This document shows positions 24,355 through 36,487 of a stretch of 64,000 nt of DNA, piece by piece. Both the position numbers and the translations under genes were made by a program. Positions within the stretch are counted from its first letter, which is position 1. Every line of letters begins with the position of its first letter. The notes under the pieces are model-generated. The model had not been told where the DNA came from. It searched no databases and was given only the letters and a program-made list of their open reading frames with translations. The DNA is from Cephalotrichum gorgonifer (taxonomy: Eukaryota > Ascomycota > Sordariomycetes > Microascales > Microascaceae). The stretch is taken from contig ONZQ02000014.1 in NCBI GenBank assembly GCA_900312665.1, positions 899,924 through 963,923 of the forward strand, given 5' to 3'.

Positions 24355-24697
24355 GTTTGAGTTGGAAGGGGGGTGGGTGCTTTGAGTGCGGGGCGAGCTG
24401 GTCAAGAACGGTGACTGGGGGTGAAAAGGAGATGAAGAGAGGAAGATGAACGTCTTGTATCCACCCTCGCCCCCAGATTATGTGGATTCCCCTGTTTCTA
24501 CTGGGCCGCTTATGCGGAATGCGGGGAGTGCTAAAGCTAGTGGAAATCCTCCGTACTGGCACTAGTCCGAAAACACTTCTATATTTTGACCTCGGGTTAT
24601 TTCCGGGTTCGCGCCTAGCTTCTACAAGTACTCATGAGATTATACATCATTCAAGTCCAATACGTCTATTCCTTCCCGTCGTGATCTGGGACTCATC
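24355..24697. other. intergenic
   Basis: Short region between the GH127 stop and the start of the regulator. It must contain the regulator's promoter; no clear TATA element is seen. Confidence 0.45.
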
Positions 24698-26611
24698 TCA
24701 TGCGTCACCACGAGGTGCCCACACTCTCATACCTCCATTCCCGCCCCTGTTGGCCCTCAAGAAGTACGGAATCGCCGTTATGTCCCTAGCCCCCTTCTCA
24801 TACGTCCAAGCCTGGGCCCTATAGAGTCCGTCTGACTTCTCCGCTGTGAGCTGCCTTCCTTGTGCGATGACGGGCACCACCTGATCGAGACCCGAAATCG
24901 TAATATTGGTGCCATCGCGAACAGGGCCGTCAATGAGCTGAGTGAAATCAATGTCAACACCGTCGTTGTCCACATCCTCCATGCAGTACACTAGGGGCCC
25001 ACGCCTAATGCAAATCTCGTCCTTGCCGGTGTTCGGGTGGGCGTACAACTTGGTAGCCTTGATGGGTAGGTCAAGGTGCACCTCGGCCTCGCCGGGGTTC
25101 GTCACGTAGAGATACCCGTTCTCGACCTTGCCCTCTACAGACGACGTCCACCCCTCCGCCCACGCCGGGATTCGGAGCGCAAGATCCACCGAGCCGCTCA
25201 CGGAGATGGTGACGCGGCCATCCCAGGGCATGCTGGTCTTCTGTGTTATGACCACGTCGGTGCCGGGGACCTTTAGCTCGCTGCCAATGTACTGGTGGAT
25301 CGCCACCAACCCCCTCTCCGAGTCGTGGAAGTAGATCAGCGAGCCGAGGTTACCGAGAACCTTCGCGACGTTTGGCGGGCAGCATGCGACCCCAAACCAC
25401 TTGCTCCGCTCCTTGGGCTCTCCCGTGCGCGTGCGGAGGACGTTCTGGTAGTAGAACGCGTCACCGTCCTGGCTCACGGCCCCGAGGAAGCCATTGTACA
25501 ACGCCGTCTCCATGACGTCCGCGTACTCGGCGCGCAGGTCGATCCGGAGCATCCGTGAACACCAGTTGATGAGTGCGAATGCCGCACAGGTCTCGGCGTA
25601 GCACCCTTCGCTCTCGAGGTCGGGGAGCACGTACGCCGGGCCGAAGCCTTCCCACTGGGTCACCGAGCCCAGGCCGCCGGTAACGTACATCTTCTTATCG
25701 ACCATGTTCCTCCACAACCTGTCAAGGGCGGGCCGTAGCTGGGCGACCTCCGAATCGCTATCCGCGCAGAGTCGCACGAGATCGGTGGCCGCGGTATAGT
25801 AGTACATCGCTCGTACAGAATGTCCCTTGACCTCTGTGGCATCGACCAGCGGACCATCGGCCTGCTGGTACCCGTAGTCCCGATCGCCGTGGTACCATTG
25901 CTTTCCTTCGGTGCCCATCATATCGTACGGATCGGCCCCGCGGGCGAAGGCCTCCTTGTCGAAGTAGACCTCGTCTTTATCATCCCTCTGGCCCCGCTGG
26001 AGGATGAAGTACTTGGCGAGCTTCAGGGGAAGGGGGTTCTTGGTTAACTCGAATAGTCGAAGTAGGCCAATTTCAATCTCCTGGTGTCCAGGATATCCCT
26101 GCTTTTTCCCGGGCTCGGTACCAAAGACGGAATCTAGATGCTTACACACTTTCATGGCGACTTCTAATAGGCGTCCATTCCCAGTGAGTGTTTCGTAAGC
26201 GACCACGGCCTCTAGTAGATGACCGAAACAATAGAGCTCGTGGTCGTCGCGTAGGTTCGTCCACCGCTTGTCAATCCCCTTGACTGTGTAGTAGGAATTG
26301 AGATAGCCATCCTCGTATTGGGCTCCGCGAATCATGTTCACCGCTTCCTCCACTGCGGCCATCATTGGGCCGCCTGGATGCTTGACGAGGAAGTAGCAAG
26401 CTGCCTCGATAGTTTTGTAGATGTCGCTGTCCCAGAACTGGTGAATCTTCACGTCGTGGCCCTCTTTCCATGTTAGGCACTCCCAGTGTTTCCACGATTT
26501 TTGCGCATCGATGATGTTTGGGATCGTCTTTGTTCTCGAGCATGTCTGGATGTGGGACCAGAAGGGAGATGTTATCTCAACACTGGCAACGGAAGCTGTG
26601 CGGAATGTCAT
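24698..26611 (-). CDS. GH127 beta-L-arabinofuranosidase (DUF1680)
   Basis: An intronless frame of 637 residues, the normal length for the family. An (alpha/alpha)6 barrel is indicated by repeated blocks such as YEDGYLNSYY, LYCFGHLLEAVVAYE and GHQEIEIGLLRLFE. The zinc-thiolate catalytic centre is present: Glu340 and Cys342 in the CYAETC motif and the Cys410-Cys411 pair in GVACCPPN, matching the Glu/Cys ligands and Cys nucleophile described for the bifidobacterial enzyme. C-terminal beta-sandwich blocks follow (LRIPAWAEGW, RRGPLVYCMEDVDN). There is no signal peptide, so it is probably intracellular and acts on imported arabino-oligosaccharides. The neighbouring regulator on the same strand may control it. 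The lack of introns contrasts with most neighbours, but composition does not look foreign. Confidence 0.93.
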   Translation of the reverse strand: MTFRTASVASVEITSPFWSHIQTCSRTKTIPNIIDAQKSWKHWECLTWKEGHDVKIHQFWDSDIYKTIEAACYFLVKHPGGPMMAAVEEAVNMIRGAQYEDGYLNSYYTVKGIDKRWTNLRDDHELYCFGHLLEAVVAYETLTGNGRLLEVAMKVCKHLDSVFGTEPGKKQGYPGHQEIEIGLLRLFELTKNPLPLKLAKYFILQRGQRDDKDEVYFDKEAFARGADPYDMMGTEGKQWYHGDRDYGYQQADGPLVDATEVKGHSVRAMYYYTAATDLVRLCADSDSEVAQLRPALDRLWRNMVDKKMYVTGGLGSVTQWEGFGPAYVLPDLESEGCYAETCAAFALINWCSRMLRIDLRAEYADVMETALYNGFLGAVSQDGDAFYYQNVLRTRTGEPKERSKWFGVACCPPNVAKVLGNLGSLIYFHDSERGLVAIHQYIGSELKVPGTDVVITQKTSMPWDGRVTISVSGSVDLALRIPAWAEGWTSSVEGKVENGYLYVTNPGEAEVHLDLPIKATKLYAHPNTGKDEICIRRGPLVYCMEDVDNDGVDIDFTQLIDGPVRDGTNITISGLDQVVPVIAQGRQLTAEKSDGLYRAQAWTYEKGARDITAIPYFLRANRGGNGGMRVWAPRGDA

Positions 26612-27986
26612 TTTGGCGGGCTGGAGGGTTTAGATTTTTAGGAGAGCGCAAACGGGGTTTCAACGATGGACCGGGGGAAAAAAGAAAAAGGATCAAAGTA
26701 GAACAGAGGAAGGGTTGTGTCTGAAGCAGCTACAGGTAGCCAGCCTCTCTTATACTCATTTGCGTATAGTCGATCACGGGGTGGATGATTGCTAGCCCTG
26801 AACGGCTGGTCCTCTCTACGGATCGCTTCCACGCGGGGTAGACTAGGGAGCGAGGAACATGCTTAATTTAGCCCCATCCCGCCAGTGAACGCTGCCTTCG
26901 TATCGGGCAGGCGGAATTAGAGCCAATCAAGGGACGATGAATTCTATCGATACCATTCAGGGGTGGGGCCCGATAGCTTGGATATACACTGCATTCTTCA
27001 CCTTGGCCTTGGACAGACACCACCAGTCCCAGCAAGGAGTGGCGGGTTTGGCGGCATTTGCGGCTTTGTGTTTGACCTCATGCGCTAAGATGGAGTGGAG
27101 TGTCGGCTTTGGCGGGTTTGGCGGGTTTGGAAGCACGGGGTGACCTAGCCATCCTAGAGAAGTCCCCACTTCGCGTAAGAAGAGTAATGTTGCTTACTTG
27201 AAGACTCGTTGGAGTGCTTGAGAGTAATATGGGGCAAGTGAGTTGGGTATGGGACCGACCAAGCCTAGCCGAAGTGTTTGAGAGCCTACTTAAACGGCAA
27301 AGCCCGTGACAACTAACTAACTAAACTCCATTGCCTCATCGCCATCACCAATCGTTAAACTGCGAGGCTAACCTCCGATCAACATGGAACTGCCCATCAA
27401 GCTATGACCTCTACAGCTTCGTCTATCTCATCAAACTCTATACACGTATTTCGGGTGGCCCTTCCTACGCATGAGTAACCCGACATCGGCAATCCTACCC
27501 TGCCAATCAATCTGCAGAATTATGAAGAGGCTGGAGATTGCTCATGTGAGTCTATAGATGGGCACTACAAGCATATCAGTAGGTAATATTAAGCCGGTAG
27601 GAGGAGCTTGCGAAGATCGCAAAATGCATTCTGTGGGCCGCTGCTTCACTACTAATAGCAAGCCCCTGGGGCAGAAATAATACAGGGGCCTACAAGCCGG
27701 CGTCAGCAGCTGTCAGCAGCTGTAGGATATGAGTCAATGATGGATGAAGTATTGTATTGCTGAGTCATCATGTGCTAGTGGGGGGGATGGATCATCACTG
27801 ACGGAGCTCTCATCCGATTCACTAGCCTCTTCATTTGGTGATTCTACGGCTGCCATACCTCTGATCCCTCAATAGTGTACATTTCATTCAATCGATATCC
27901 CTCGCATCCCATACTTCTCACCTGTGCATATACGCTCCTTCCCCTGTCGAGTCTTCTCAACCTCGAGCGAATAAATTCTCTGACCC
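26612..27986. other. long intergenic stretch
   Basis: Divergent promoter region for the GH127 gene and the decarboxylase gene. A TATA-like element on the minus strand lies near 26750. A GGCGGGTTT triplication occurs at about 27108-27130 and two copies of a 10-bp GTCAGCAGCT unit at 27702-27721. No gene is supported. Confidence 0.5.
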
Positions 27987-28778
27987 ATGGCTCCCGGGTC
28001 TACGTCAGGCGCCACCGAGCAGCCGCTACGGACCGCCGGCTCCAGCGCCGCCGCGGTCGAGGCCACGCTCAACGATGGAAAGCACCACCTATTACTTGCC
28101 GCTAGTGGATCGGTAGCAACTATCAAACTCCCTCTAATCGTCTCCTCCTTCGCCAAGTACCCGGACGTCTCTATCCGGATTATCCTAACCCGCTCAGCCT
28201 CTCAGTTTCTCGCAGGCCAGTCAGACGAGCAACCTGCTCTAACCTCGTTGGCAGCTCTCCCAAATGTGGAAGGGATCCACCAAGATGAGGACGAGTGGGC
28301 TGAGCCCTGGACGAGGGGCGCGAAGATCCTACATATAGCTCTGAGGCGGTGGGCACATATCCTCGTCGTGGCGCCCCTGAGCGCGAATACCCTCGCCAAG
28401 ACGGCCAACGGAATATCGGATAACCTCCTCACGAGCGTGATCCGCGCCTGGGATACCACGGGGCTGATCGACGGCAAGGAAGCCAGGATACTTGTCGCCC
28501 CGGCTATGAATACTGCCATGTACGCTCACCCCATTACCGCGAAGCAGATTCGGGTACTCGAGGATGAATGGGGCGTGAAGGAAGGGGATCCAGAGGGGCG
28601 CTTGGAGCCCAAAGAAACCGCGGAAGGGGATAATGCTATTGCTCCCCATCGGGGTTGGTTCGAGGTTTTGCGCCCAATTGAGAAGTCGCTCGCATGTGGG
28701 GACGTGGGATCTGGCGCCATGATGGAATGGACCGAGATCGTAAAGATTGTGAAGGAACGGCTGGGGCTCCCGAGTTAA
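27987..28778 (+). CDS. phosphopantothenoylcysteine decarboxylase
   Basis: A single-exon frame of 263 residues. This flavoprotein decarboxylates 4'-phosphopantothenoyl-L-cysteine to 4'-phosphopantetheine in coenzyme A synthesis. The flavodoxin-like fold starts at LLLAASGSVA. The active-site His is in LHIALRRWA; VAPLSANTLAK and NGISDNLLT bind FMN; PAMNTAM carries the catalytic Asn; and the flap LACGDVGSGAM carries the catalytic Cys. All key residues of the HAL3/PPCDC family are present, so it is likely an active enzyme, unlike the yeast subunits that share these residues between proteins. No acidic C-terminal tail of the Hal3 type is present. Cytosolic; next to the NAD+ synthetase on the same strand, 234 bp apart. 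Confidence 0.93.
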   Translation: MAPGSTSGATEQPLRTAGSSAAAVEATLNDGKHHLLLAASGSVATIKLPLIVSSFAKYPDVSIRIILTRSASQFLAGQSDEQPALTSLAALPNVEGIHQDEDEWAEPWTRGAKILHIALRRWAHILVVAPLSANTLAKTANGISDNLLTSVIRAWDTTGLIDGKEARILVAPAMNTAMYAHPITAKQIRVLEDEWGVKEGDPEGRLEPKETAEGDNAIAPHRGWFEVLRPIEKSLACGDVGSGAMMEWTEIVKIVKERLGLPS

Positions 28779-29012
28779 TTTACATGTACCACTGAAATCA
28801 TTATTTTACCATTGTATGCATTCATATTCAACCGTTGAAGCTCGATGCGATGTGATGAGAGAATAGACACGAGTGTGGGTCGCTGACATAATCGCCGGAA
28901 AACCTAGTGCCGAAGGAGGTGACGCACTCTGCTACTTCCGACCTCTGTGCCGAGCCGCCACCATCCCTCACCACCTCATCCCTTCTGTCATCTTGAGCGA
29001 GACTTGCCCGCC

Positions 29013-32000
29013 ATGTCGTTCATCACCGTGGCTGCCGCCACAATACCAAGTGTCCCCCTCGACTTCAAGGGCAATCGAGACCGGATTCTCGAGTCGATAA
29101 GGATTGCGAAGCAGAAAGGAGCAACCATCCGGACTGGCCCCGAGGTACGAGCAGCTTATCGCGAGGGATATTTCCACTTGTTGAGGTCCCGATAAGCCGA
29201 GTATCCGGGATATTTCCCTTCAAATTCTCTCTTCGTAGCTGCGAAGGACACCGCTAACTTGGGAATTTCCAAACGTATACAGCTTGAGATCCCCGGATAT
29301 GGCTGCTTGGACCACCACCTGGGTAAGTGTCGTCCCCCCCAGCCCCTCCAACCAAGTAGCTATTGACCTCGAGTTCTTTTGGGCAGAGGGAGACACCTTC
29401 CTTCATAGCTGGGAAGTTCTCGCTGAGATCATCTCCGACCCGGTATGCAAGGACATGCTCATCGACCTCGGGCTGGGCGTGAGGCACAGAAATGTCCGGT
29501 ACAACTGCCGCGTCCTCTGCACCTATAAACGCATCCTCTTCATACGTCCAAAGATGTCCCTGGCCAATGATGGCCTTTATCGTGAGGCCCGTCACTTCAC
29601 CGCGTGGTCGAAGAAGATGCAGACTGAGACGTACTACCTTGAGTCCGTCATTCGCGACGTGACGGGCCAATCCTCGGTACCAATCGGCGATGCGCTTCTG
29701 TCCACCCGTGATACCGCCATCGGCTGCGAGACGTGCGAGGAGATGTTCACGCCGTCTAACCCGTCCACCTACATGGGCCTGAATGGATGTGAGATTATCT
29801 TGAACTCTAGCGCGTCTCACGCGGAGTTGAGGAAGCTACGCACCAGGCTTGACCTCGTCTCCAACTCGACCAGGAAGCTCGGAGGTATCTATGTTTATGC
29901 GAACGCTACTGTAGGGTTAAACCTCCTGGGATCCAGTGAATACGTGGGAAATTGACTAACTTGTCGGGCACAGGGAATCGATGGCGAGGCTCGTATGATG
30001 TTTGACGGCTCTTCGATGATTCTGGTATGCCCCTGAGCTCTCCCTTACATGCGAAACAAACCGCTCACCACTCCTGTAGTGCAACGGCAAAGTTCTGGAA
30101 CAAGGCGCCCAGTTCTCCCTGAACCCAGTCGAGGTCATCACGGCCACAATCGACATCGAGGAGGTTAGGAGCTTCCGCTCCTCCATTTCGAGAAACGTCC
30201 AGGCTGCCGCTCAGCCGGAATACCCCCGCGTCGACTTCGATATTCGCCTCTCGCGTGAAGTAGACGAGATTGTGCTTTCGGATACGATGTCCATTTCAGA
30301 GCCGAGAGAATTGAAGATTCTTGATCCAATGAGTGAGATTTGGATGAGCACCTCAGTCTAGTACGTTTGTTATCGAAAAAGCGCACACTGCTAGTTTCAC
30401 TTACCTCCCTGATAATCTTCGAATTCGATACCCGAATGAACAGCTTACTAACTAGTTATGCTTAACAGCCTTTGGCAGTGTAAGTATATTGCGCTGTTTT
30501 GCCCGACCATTGACCGTGATGATTAATATCTGCCCTCCTTCCCGAGTCGTTTGGTATTGGAGCTTAATGACCGGTACAACCTGCTCACATTCTTCCCACA
30601 GATCTTGTCCGGACAAACTCTCCTGGCTTCTTCCTCAGTCTTTCTGGTGGTAAGTTTGTATCGATGCCCCGAGTGATATAACCTCAGGTGTACTCCTCGG
30701 GCCCTCAACACCATTAGCGTAACACTGACACTGGGAAGGCCTGGATAGCTCTACCGTTCTCCTTTTCGTGTACGGTATGGCCAAGATGGTCCTAGCGTCC
30801 ATCGCGGCTGGAGACTCGTCGACACTCAACGACCTCCGCCATGTCACCGGCATGAAGGACTTCTCCCCCAAAGCGCCCGAGGAGATCCTCTCAGTTTTGC
30901 TCACCACCTGCTACACGGGCACTGTCAACTCATCCGACGAGACTAGGTCCAGGGCGAAGAGACTTGCGGAGAAGCTTGGAAGCTTTCACTATGACACCTC
31001 CATCGACGAGGCTATTGAGGCATACATGTCCATGATCAAGTCGACTCTGAAATTCACGCCCAAATATAGCATCGAAGGCGGCACGCATGCCGAGAACCTC
31101 GCCCTACAGAATATTCAGGCACGGAATCGGATGGTTACCCAGTATACTTTCGCTCAGCTGGTGACGACGGCGCGTGGGCTTCCACGAGCGGGCTCTGCGC
31201 TCCTAGTTCTTACCAGTGGCAATGTCGTACGTTTTCCTACCCAATATCCTCACCCAACAAGACCTTCGTCGCTCTACTGCTATGGAAACATTACTAACTA
31301 GGATATACAGGATGAGGTAGGTCGTGGCCCGGAAAATAGGGTCGCTAGTTCTAATGCAGGATAACAGAACCTACGCGGTTACTATACGAAATACGATGCG
31401 TTAGTCTCTCGATCCCTTATCGACAGAACTTTAATTTGAGGCTAACAAGATATAGTTCCTCCGGAGACTTGGCGCCCCTGGGAAGTATCTCCAAGACTGA
31501 TGCAAAGAGGTTCCAGGCGTGAGTAAACATTTACGGTCCCTACAGATACATATTTGTGCTAACAGGTACGAAGATGGGCCCGGGACACGTGGGGTATCCC
31601 TCTGATGGATGTACGTTTCCTCGTCCTCTGCCCTCGCTCCGTGATTTGGTATTAACTTGATCTAGGAATTCATCTACGCAACCCCCTCCGCGGAACTTTT
31701 GCCGCTATCTGCCGGAGTCCAGGATGACGAGTCTCCGAATGAAATGGGCATGAGTAAGTGCCAACACGGTCACTCCCCAAACCAGTTTCATCCACTAATA
31801 CGTTGAGCGGCAGCCTACGAAGAACTCTCCGCCTTCGGCATCCTGCGCAAGGTCGAGAAACTGGGGCCGTGGTCCACTTACCTTCGCCTTCTAGGCCAAT
31901 GGAAGGAACGCCCCGGCATGACGCCAAAGAAGATCGCCGAGAAGACTACCCACTTCTACCGGTTCTAGTTCCGTCTCCCCTTTACAGTGCTGATCATACC

Positions 32001-32267
32001 TGTCTGTTACAATGGCTAACGGAGTGGATGTAGTGCGATCAATCGACACAAGGCGACCATAGTCACTCCGTCGATCCACCTGTCTGGCTACAGTATGTAC
32101 CCCTATTCTCTCTCATGGGTCTTCTGAGTAGTATGCTGACATGAGGTACAGACCCGGACGATAACCGCCATGACTTGCGGCCTTTCCTCTACGTAGTCAA
32201 TTTCCCGTACCAGTTTGACAAGATTCGGGCTCATGCCGAGAGTCTTGAGAACAAGATGCAGAAATAG
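29013..32267 (+). CDS. QNS1: glutamine-dependent NAD+ synthetase
   Basis: Sixteen exons (29013-29144, 29283-29322, 29387-29910, 29974-30024, 30080-30360, 30469-30479, 30602-30649, 30739-31226, 31311-31316, 31368-31399, 31456-31518, 31574-31610, 31666-31753, 31814-31967, 32034-32092, 32152-32267) join in frame to 709 residues, the family length. The N-terminal nitrilase-like glutaminase domain has Glu in GPELEIPGYG, Lys in RPKM and the nucleophile Cys in ETCEEMFTP. The C-terminal synthetase domain has the P-loop LSGGLDSS, split by an intron, and SKTDAKRF. The enzyme amidates deamido-NAD+ using glutamine, the last step of NAD+ synthesis. Two micro-exons are required: 11 nt (LWQ) and 6 nt (Asp-Glu of the conserved NVDE-LRGY block). 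The gene is far more intron-rich than its neighbours. Confidence 0.93.
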
Positions 32268-32799
32268 GTTCGGCCAGCTGTGTTCGCCTGCAGGCGCGGG
32301 CGGGTGGATGGGCGGGTATGGGCCATAGAGGAGGAGAGGTGAAGAGCCCTAGAGTCATAGACAAATAGAAATTCGTAGGATAGATCTCGGTCGGGGTCTT
32401 CACGCGGCCAGCGCTGCCTCTAATCCTCGTTGTAGGCCGCCAGCTCTCCCGTGTTATTCCCGAGAAATATGTCAACTATCCACCATTTACTTTTGCGAGG
32501 ACGAGCACTGGATATTTTTAACGTGCCAATGGGAATTGAGATGACTGGGCTTGAAAGCCCCCGATGATCGAGAGGATAACAGGCTACTTGTTAATGGTTT
32601 GCTCACGTCATTATTCTCTAGCTCAGCCGCATTAATCACATCCATGCAGAGTATAGTGTAGCACACTATGAATAGACGAGGAGAATACTGGCCGCTTCGG
32701 ACAAGTCTGTTGGTCTATCGAATGTACTCAGTAAACAAATCATAACCTCACCTCCATCACTTTCCCTCGCCAGGAATTGGCAGGGCGGTTCCAAACTTC
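32268..32799. other. intergenic between convergent genes
   Basis: 3' regions of the NAD+ synthetase (plus) and the DUF3176 gene (minus). No other feature seen. Confidence 0.5.
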
Positions 32800-34947
32800 T
32801 TAGGTAGAGCGTTGTTGCTCCTCCATAGAACTAACATCTACCGCGCTCTGGCCTTCCTTCTGGCCTGGAGCTGCGGAATTCGGAATCATCTCTATCCTCA
32901 TTCCATCGCTGGCGTCCGTGAGACCGATCATGAGACCGTCCTTACGCTTCTGTACAGGACCCTGATCATCGTCTAGACTCTTCAGCAGTGTCTGCGTTCT
33001 ATCGTCGAACCCATAGGCCATAACCGGGTACACGCTCTCCTTCCAGGCGGGCAAGCCTATCCTGCGGGTCTGTGCCATAACCAAGGCAACGTATACCGAG
33101 CCAATAAGGAGTCCAACAATTGGAAGTATAAGATACTCCCACTTCACCTTGAAATGTAGCCTGTATAGCAGGAGGGTGCCATCAATTGTCGTCGGCAGGT
33201 TCTCTCGGAATTCAACAGTTAATCGATTTGCCAGTCTGTCGAATTCCGCCGTAAGATTTGTTGAATTCCATAGAATCTCTCCGAGTGGATAGCTGTAAGA
33301 TGCCCCGCTTGCCGGCGGGAACACAAGGGGTCGTATTATTGTCTGAGCGACGCTGTGGTTGTTTACTTCGGTAGAGATATCCATAGAGACTGATTGGAGT
33401 GCGTCCTGGAGTCCCGTTATCGTGGCCTGCGAAATGTTGAAGCTCGTTGCCACTTCTCCCTGGATGCCCTTGGCCGAGTCGTCTGCTATTGTGATCACCA
33501 GATCAGTGCGGTAGTGCGGCGTCGGCTCAAGGGATGGGTGGCTCTTCATAAAGTCCTCATGCCCGGAGCTCCATCCCAGTAACTTCCATGAGCTCGGATC
33601 TCGTACTGCCCATTCCCCAAGCTGATCCTCCACCAACTCGCCATTTTCAACGCGGGAGTCGTATGCCTTTGCGCAAAAATAGAGTCCGCACTCAGTTCCG
33701 GTTGGTGACGAGTCTTCCCACTTGGTCTTGTTTTGTACGAAGTCGTCACTCACACGAAGGATGAGGTACGTCAGGAACATTGTCTCCCGGTCTGTGAAGC
33801 TGATAGTCTGCGTATAGTCCATGGTAGCGTTGGCGGTTAAGAGCACCGCGAAGCTAGGCTGTCCAGGGCTTAGGTCGATCTCCTGGTCAAAAAAACCGTC
33901 AAACTGCCGTATTCGACCATAACCTGAAGTAAAGGTCGTGCATGGACCCTCCACATTGAAATTTACGTCGACGTTTTGGTCGCTCCCTGTGCTGAATGTT
34001 AGGAATAGCAAGCTCAGGGGTTATTATCGAAGGCGTACCGTTTCTGTTAAAGCAGTAGGATTCCTGAGACTTGACAAGGCTGGAGGTGACGTCTTTGCAC
34101 GTATTGCAGACCCCAGGAGCCGTAAACGCCGGCCAGGTGCAGTTACCTGTTGGGCATTGGAAGGAAACCTGGGGGCTTCGGGTGTTGGTGCGAACAGAGC
34201 TACTGAGGCCATTGTAGATGGAGCTAGTAAGACCAAAGTCGAATTCTTGGCGGAAGAAATCCAGCTGAGGTTCCTCGAACAGGACATTTCCGAATGCACT
34301 CCCAGTTCTCACAAGGCGGCCAATATCTATCTTCTGGCCATCGGGGAGAACAGGGGCCGAGCCGGCTCCATCACCAACCTCACTCACGGCACCCCTAAGC
34401 GTCACAGCGGCCTGTAGGAACGGGTCCACGGCCAGGGATGTTATCAAAATCAGCGCGCCAATACTAGCCCAGTTTCTATTTCGAAGAGCAGTTAGTTAGG
34501 CATGTCCTACCAGAAGAGGAGTATGCTTTCTTCCGGCCCAATAACTCACTTTCCCCTTGTTTCGAGGATCAGCCCGAGACCACCCCACGGTCCACGACTC
34601 GCTGAGTCGAACGTCTCGAAAAGGCCAAGCTTGCCGCTCTTGGCCCTGAACAAGTTCCACTTATGCTGTCCGATACCCGCACTGATGGCAAAGGCCAAAG
34701 TAGCCTTGTTTATTGAGCCGAGGACGGCTACGACCGCGTTGATAGAAGTTGGAAAGCGCCATTCCGTTACTACCTTGCCGTTCTGCGAAGCGAGAATGGC
34801 AATGACGGCGCTCAGGGACAAGGTGCTGAGAGCGAGAGCCCCGAGTTCGAGGAGCCATGGAAACCTTGGCATCGCACCTCTCCTACCTGTCTCCCGTCGT
34901 GGTGGTGGAGTCTGGGTAGGTGTGCCTAGAAGACTATTTTGCTCCAT
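32800..34947 (-). CDS. DUF3176 membrane protein
   Basis: Minus-strand exons 34550-34947, 34039-34475 and 32800-33986 give 673 residues. Layout is that of the fungal DUF3176 family: a short cytoplasmic N terminus, a membrane span at WLLELGALALSTLSL, a second near INKATLAFAISAGI, the hallmark FDSASRGPWGGL, a third span (IGALILITSLAVDPFLQ) created at the first splice junction, a large extracellular domain with paired cysteines (CPTGNCTWPAF) and several N-glycosylation sites, and a final span (LILPIVGLLIGSVYVALV) before a cytoplasmic tail. The function of the family is unknown. The second intron (33987-34038, 52 nt) uses the later of two nearby acceptors, the only one that keeps the frame. Confidence 0.85.
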
Positions 34948-36487
34948 CGAATTCCCAGATGTTGCTTGGGCTTGGCGGACGGTCGCAGACAGAGAACAAA
35001 CATAGATTGAGACCAGAACGCCTGAGGGTCGTATTCTTATCCTTCGGTATGATTGCGAGAAAAGTGGCGTTCCCGGCGAATTAGAGATTATCCGTTCATT
35101 CCCACTGTTAATGTGTTGGACAGCGAGGAAAGGAAAGGGAACTGTGTTTCAGACAAGGGCATAATAACTTTGGTGACACGAGGAAGACCTGCCTGGGCGC
35201 GAAGCGCAGAGTATGTCTGGGCATTAGCGACATGACAGGATGCACGGTTAGGTCACAATATATGGGGCCCATGCATGGGCCGGGCGCTTACAGTTCCTAG
35301 GCAGAAGGAGGGTCTACCCAATCAGTGACTGTTGTGGAACATACAGGCAAGGAAGTGCCATGGCTCGGATATTTTCTGCCCTGTACAAGTAATACTTGTA
35401 TTAAACCCGCCTCGCAGGGCAGGACCACTAATTGCCAAGGGGAAAGAAAGCGACGATGGACTGCAATAAAATAGGAAAAGATCTTCAGTCCACTGCAGTT
35501 AGCGCTCGTTTAACCAAGATTATCCTGTTTGTGAAATTGAGCGCTTGGACGAAGTTTGGTTCCGATGCAAACGTTGTGTTCACTGAAGGAAGGGGCTGTG
35601 GTGCTTGGTGTAACACAAAATCTCCACTTTCTTGCCCCAACTGGCGATCATGAATCCTTCCACAAGTACTTATGTATTAGTCTCCCTCCGAGGGACAGTT
35701 GTACAAGGATTCATTTTCAATATGTGAATAGGTACGTGACCATCAGCAGTGACGACCTTTGTAGTGAGCCAGAGTGGCCGATAACCGACCGACAGCCAGG
35801 CCGGTGATGGTGCCCATGTTCGGTGGATGTGCCATGTTTGTAGTAGAGTGCAGGATATCTCGTAATTGACTATCAGCGATCAGGGAGCACGGAACGTTAT
35901 ACTCTCGCCAGAAGCAAGAATTTGGCCCTCGACAATGCCCAGAAGCCAGGCGCTACCAGTACACTACGGCGCATACTAGTTTATTTGAACGCTACTAATG
36001 AGGAGAAACATGTAGTCTATGATGGTGTGGTCCGGAAGCGTTTTTTTTTTGGGTGCGGGGGTGGGTAGACATCATACGCTCGTACTACTAGGTACGGTTT
36101 CCGGGAACAATCATGAGTGACCGGAAAATGGAAAATACTGGACGATTTGTGCCATTAGTAGGTCGCTAGAATTCGGACGTCCAGAATTGCAGATAAAGCA
36201 TACCTACGTGGCTAGAGATTCAGGACAGGTATTGTAAATTGTCTCCGGCCACAATGACGCCCACGAGAACATACCTCGCCTGTTGAGAAACTCTTCGCTT
36301 TTACCAAACATTGCCGGTTCTTTATCATGAACAGCATATATTGACCATAACGCCAGTACTCATCATAGATTTTGTCCTCTCCCTTTTCCTTCCATCCTCA
36401 AAAGAACCTGTAGATCGGCGCCGAAATACTCACGACACTAACGTTGCACTAGCCAGCCCCTTTACACAACTACACCAGACGATAATC
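34948..36487. other. long intergenic stretch
   Basis: No gene is supported; all frames are under 90 codons apart from the non-conserved N-terminal extension of the next gene (36311-36487). A T10 run followed by G-rich sequence occurs near 36041. Confidence 0.5.
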
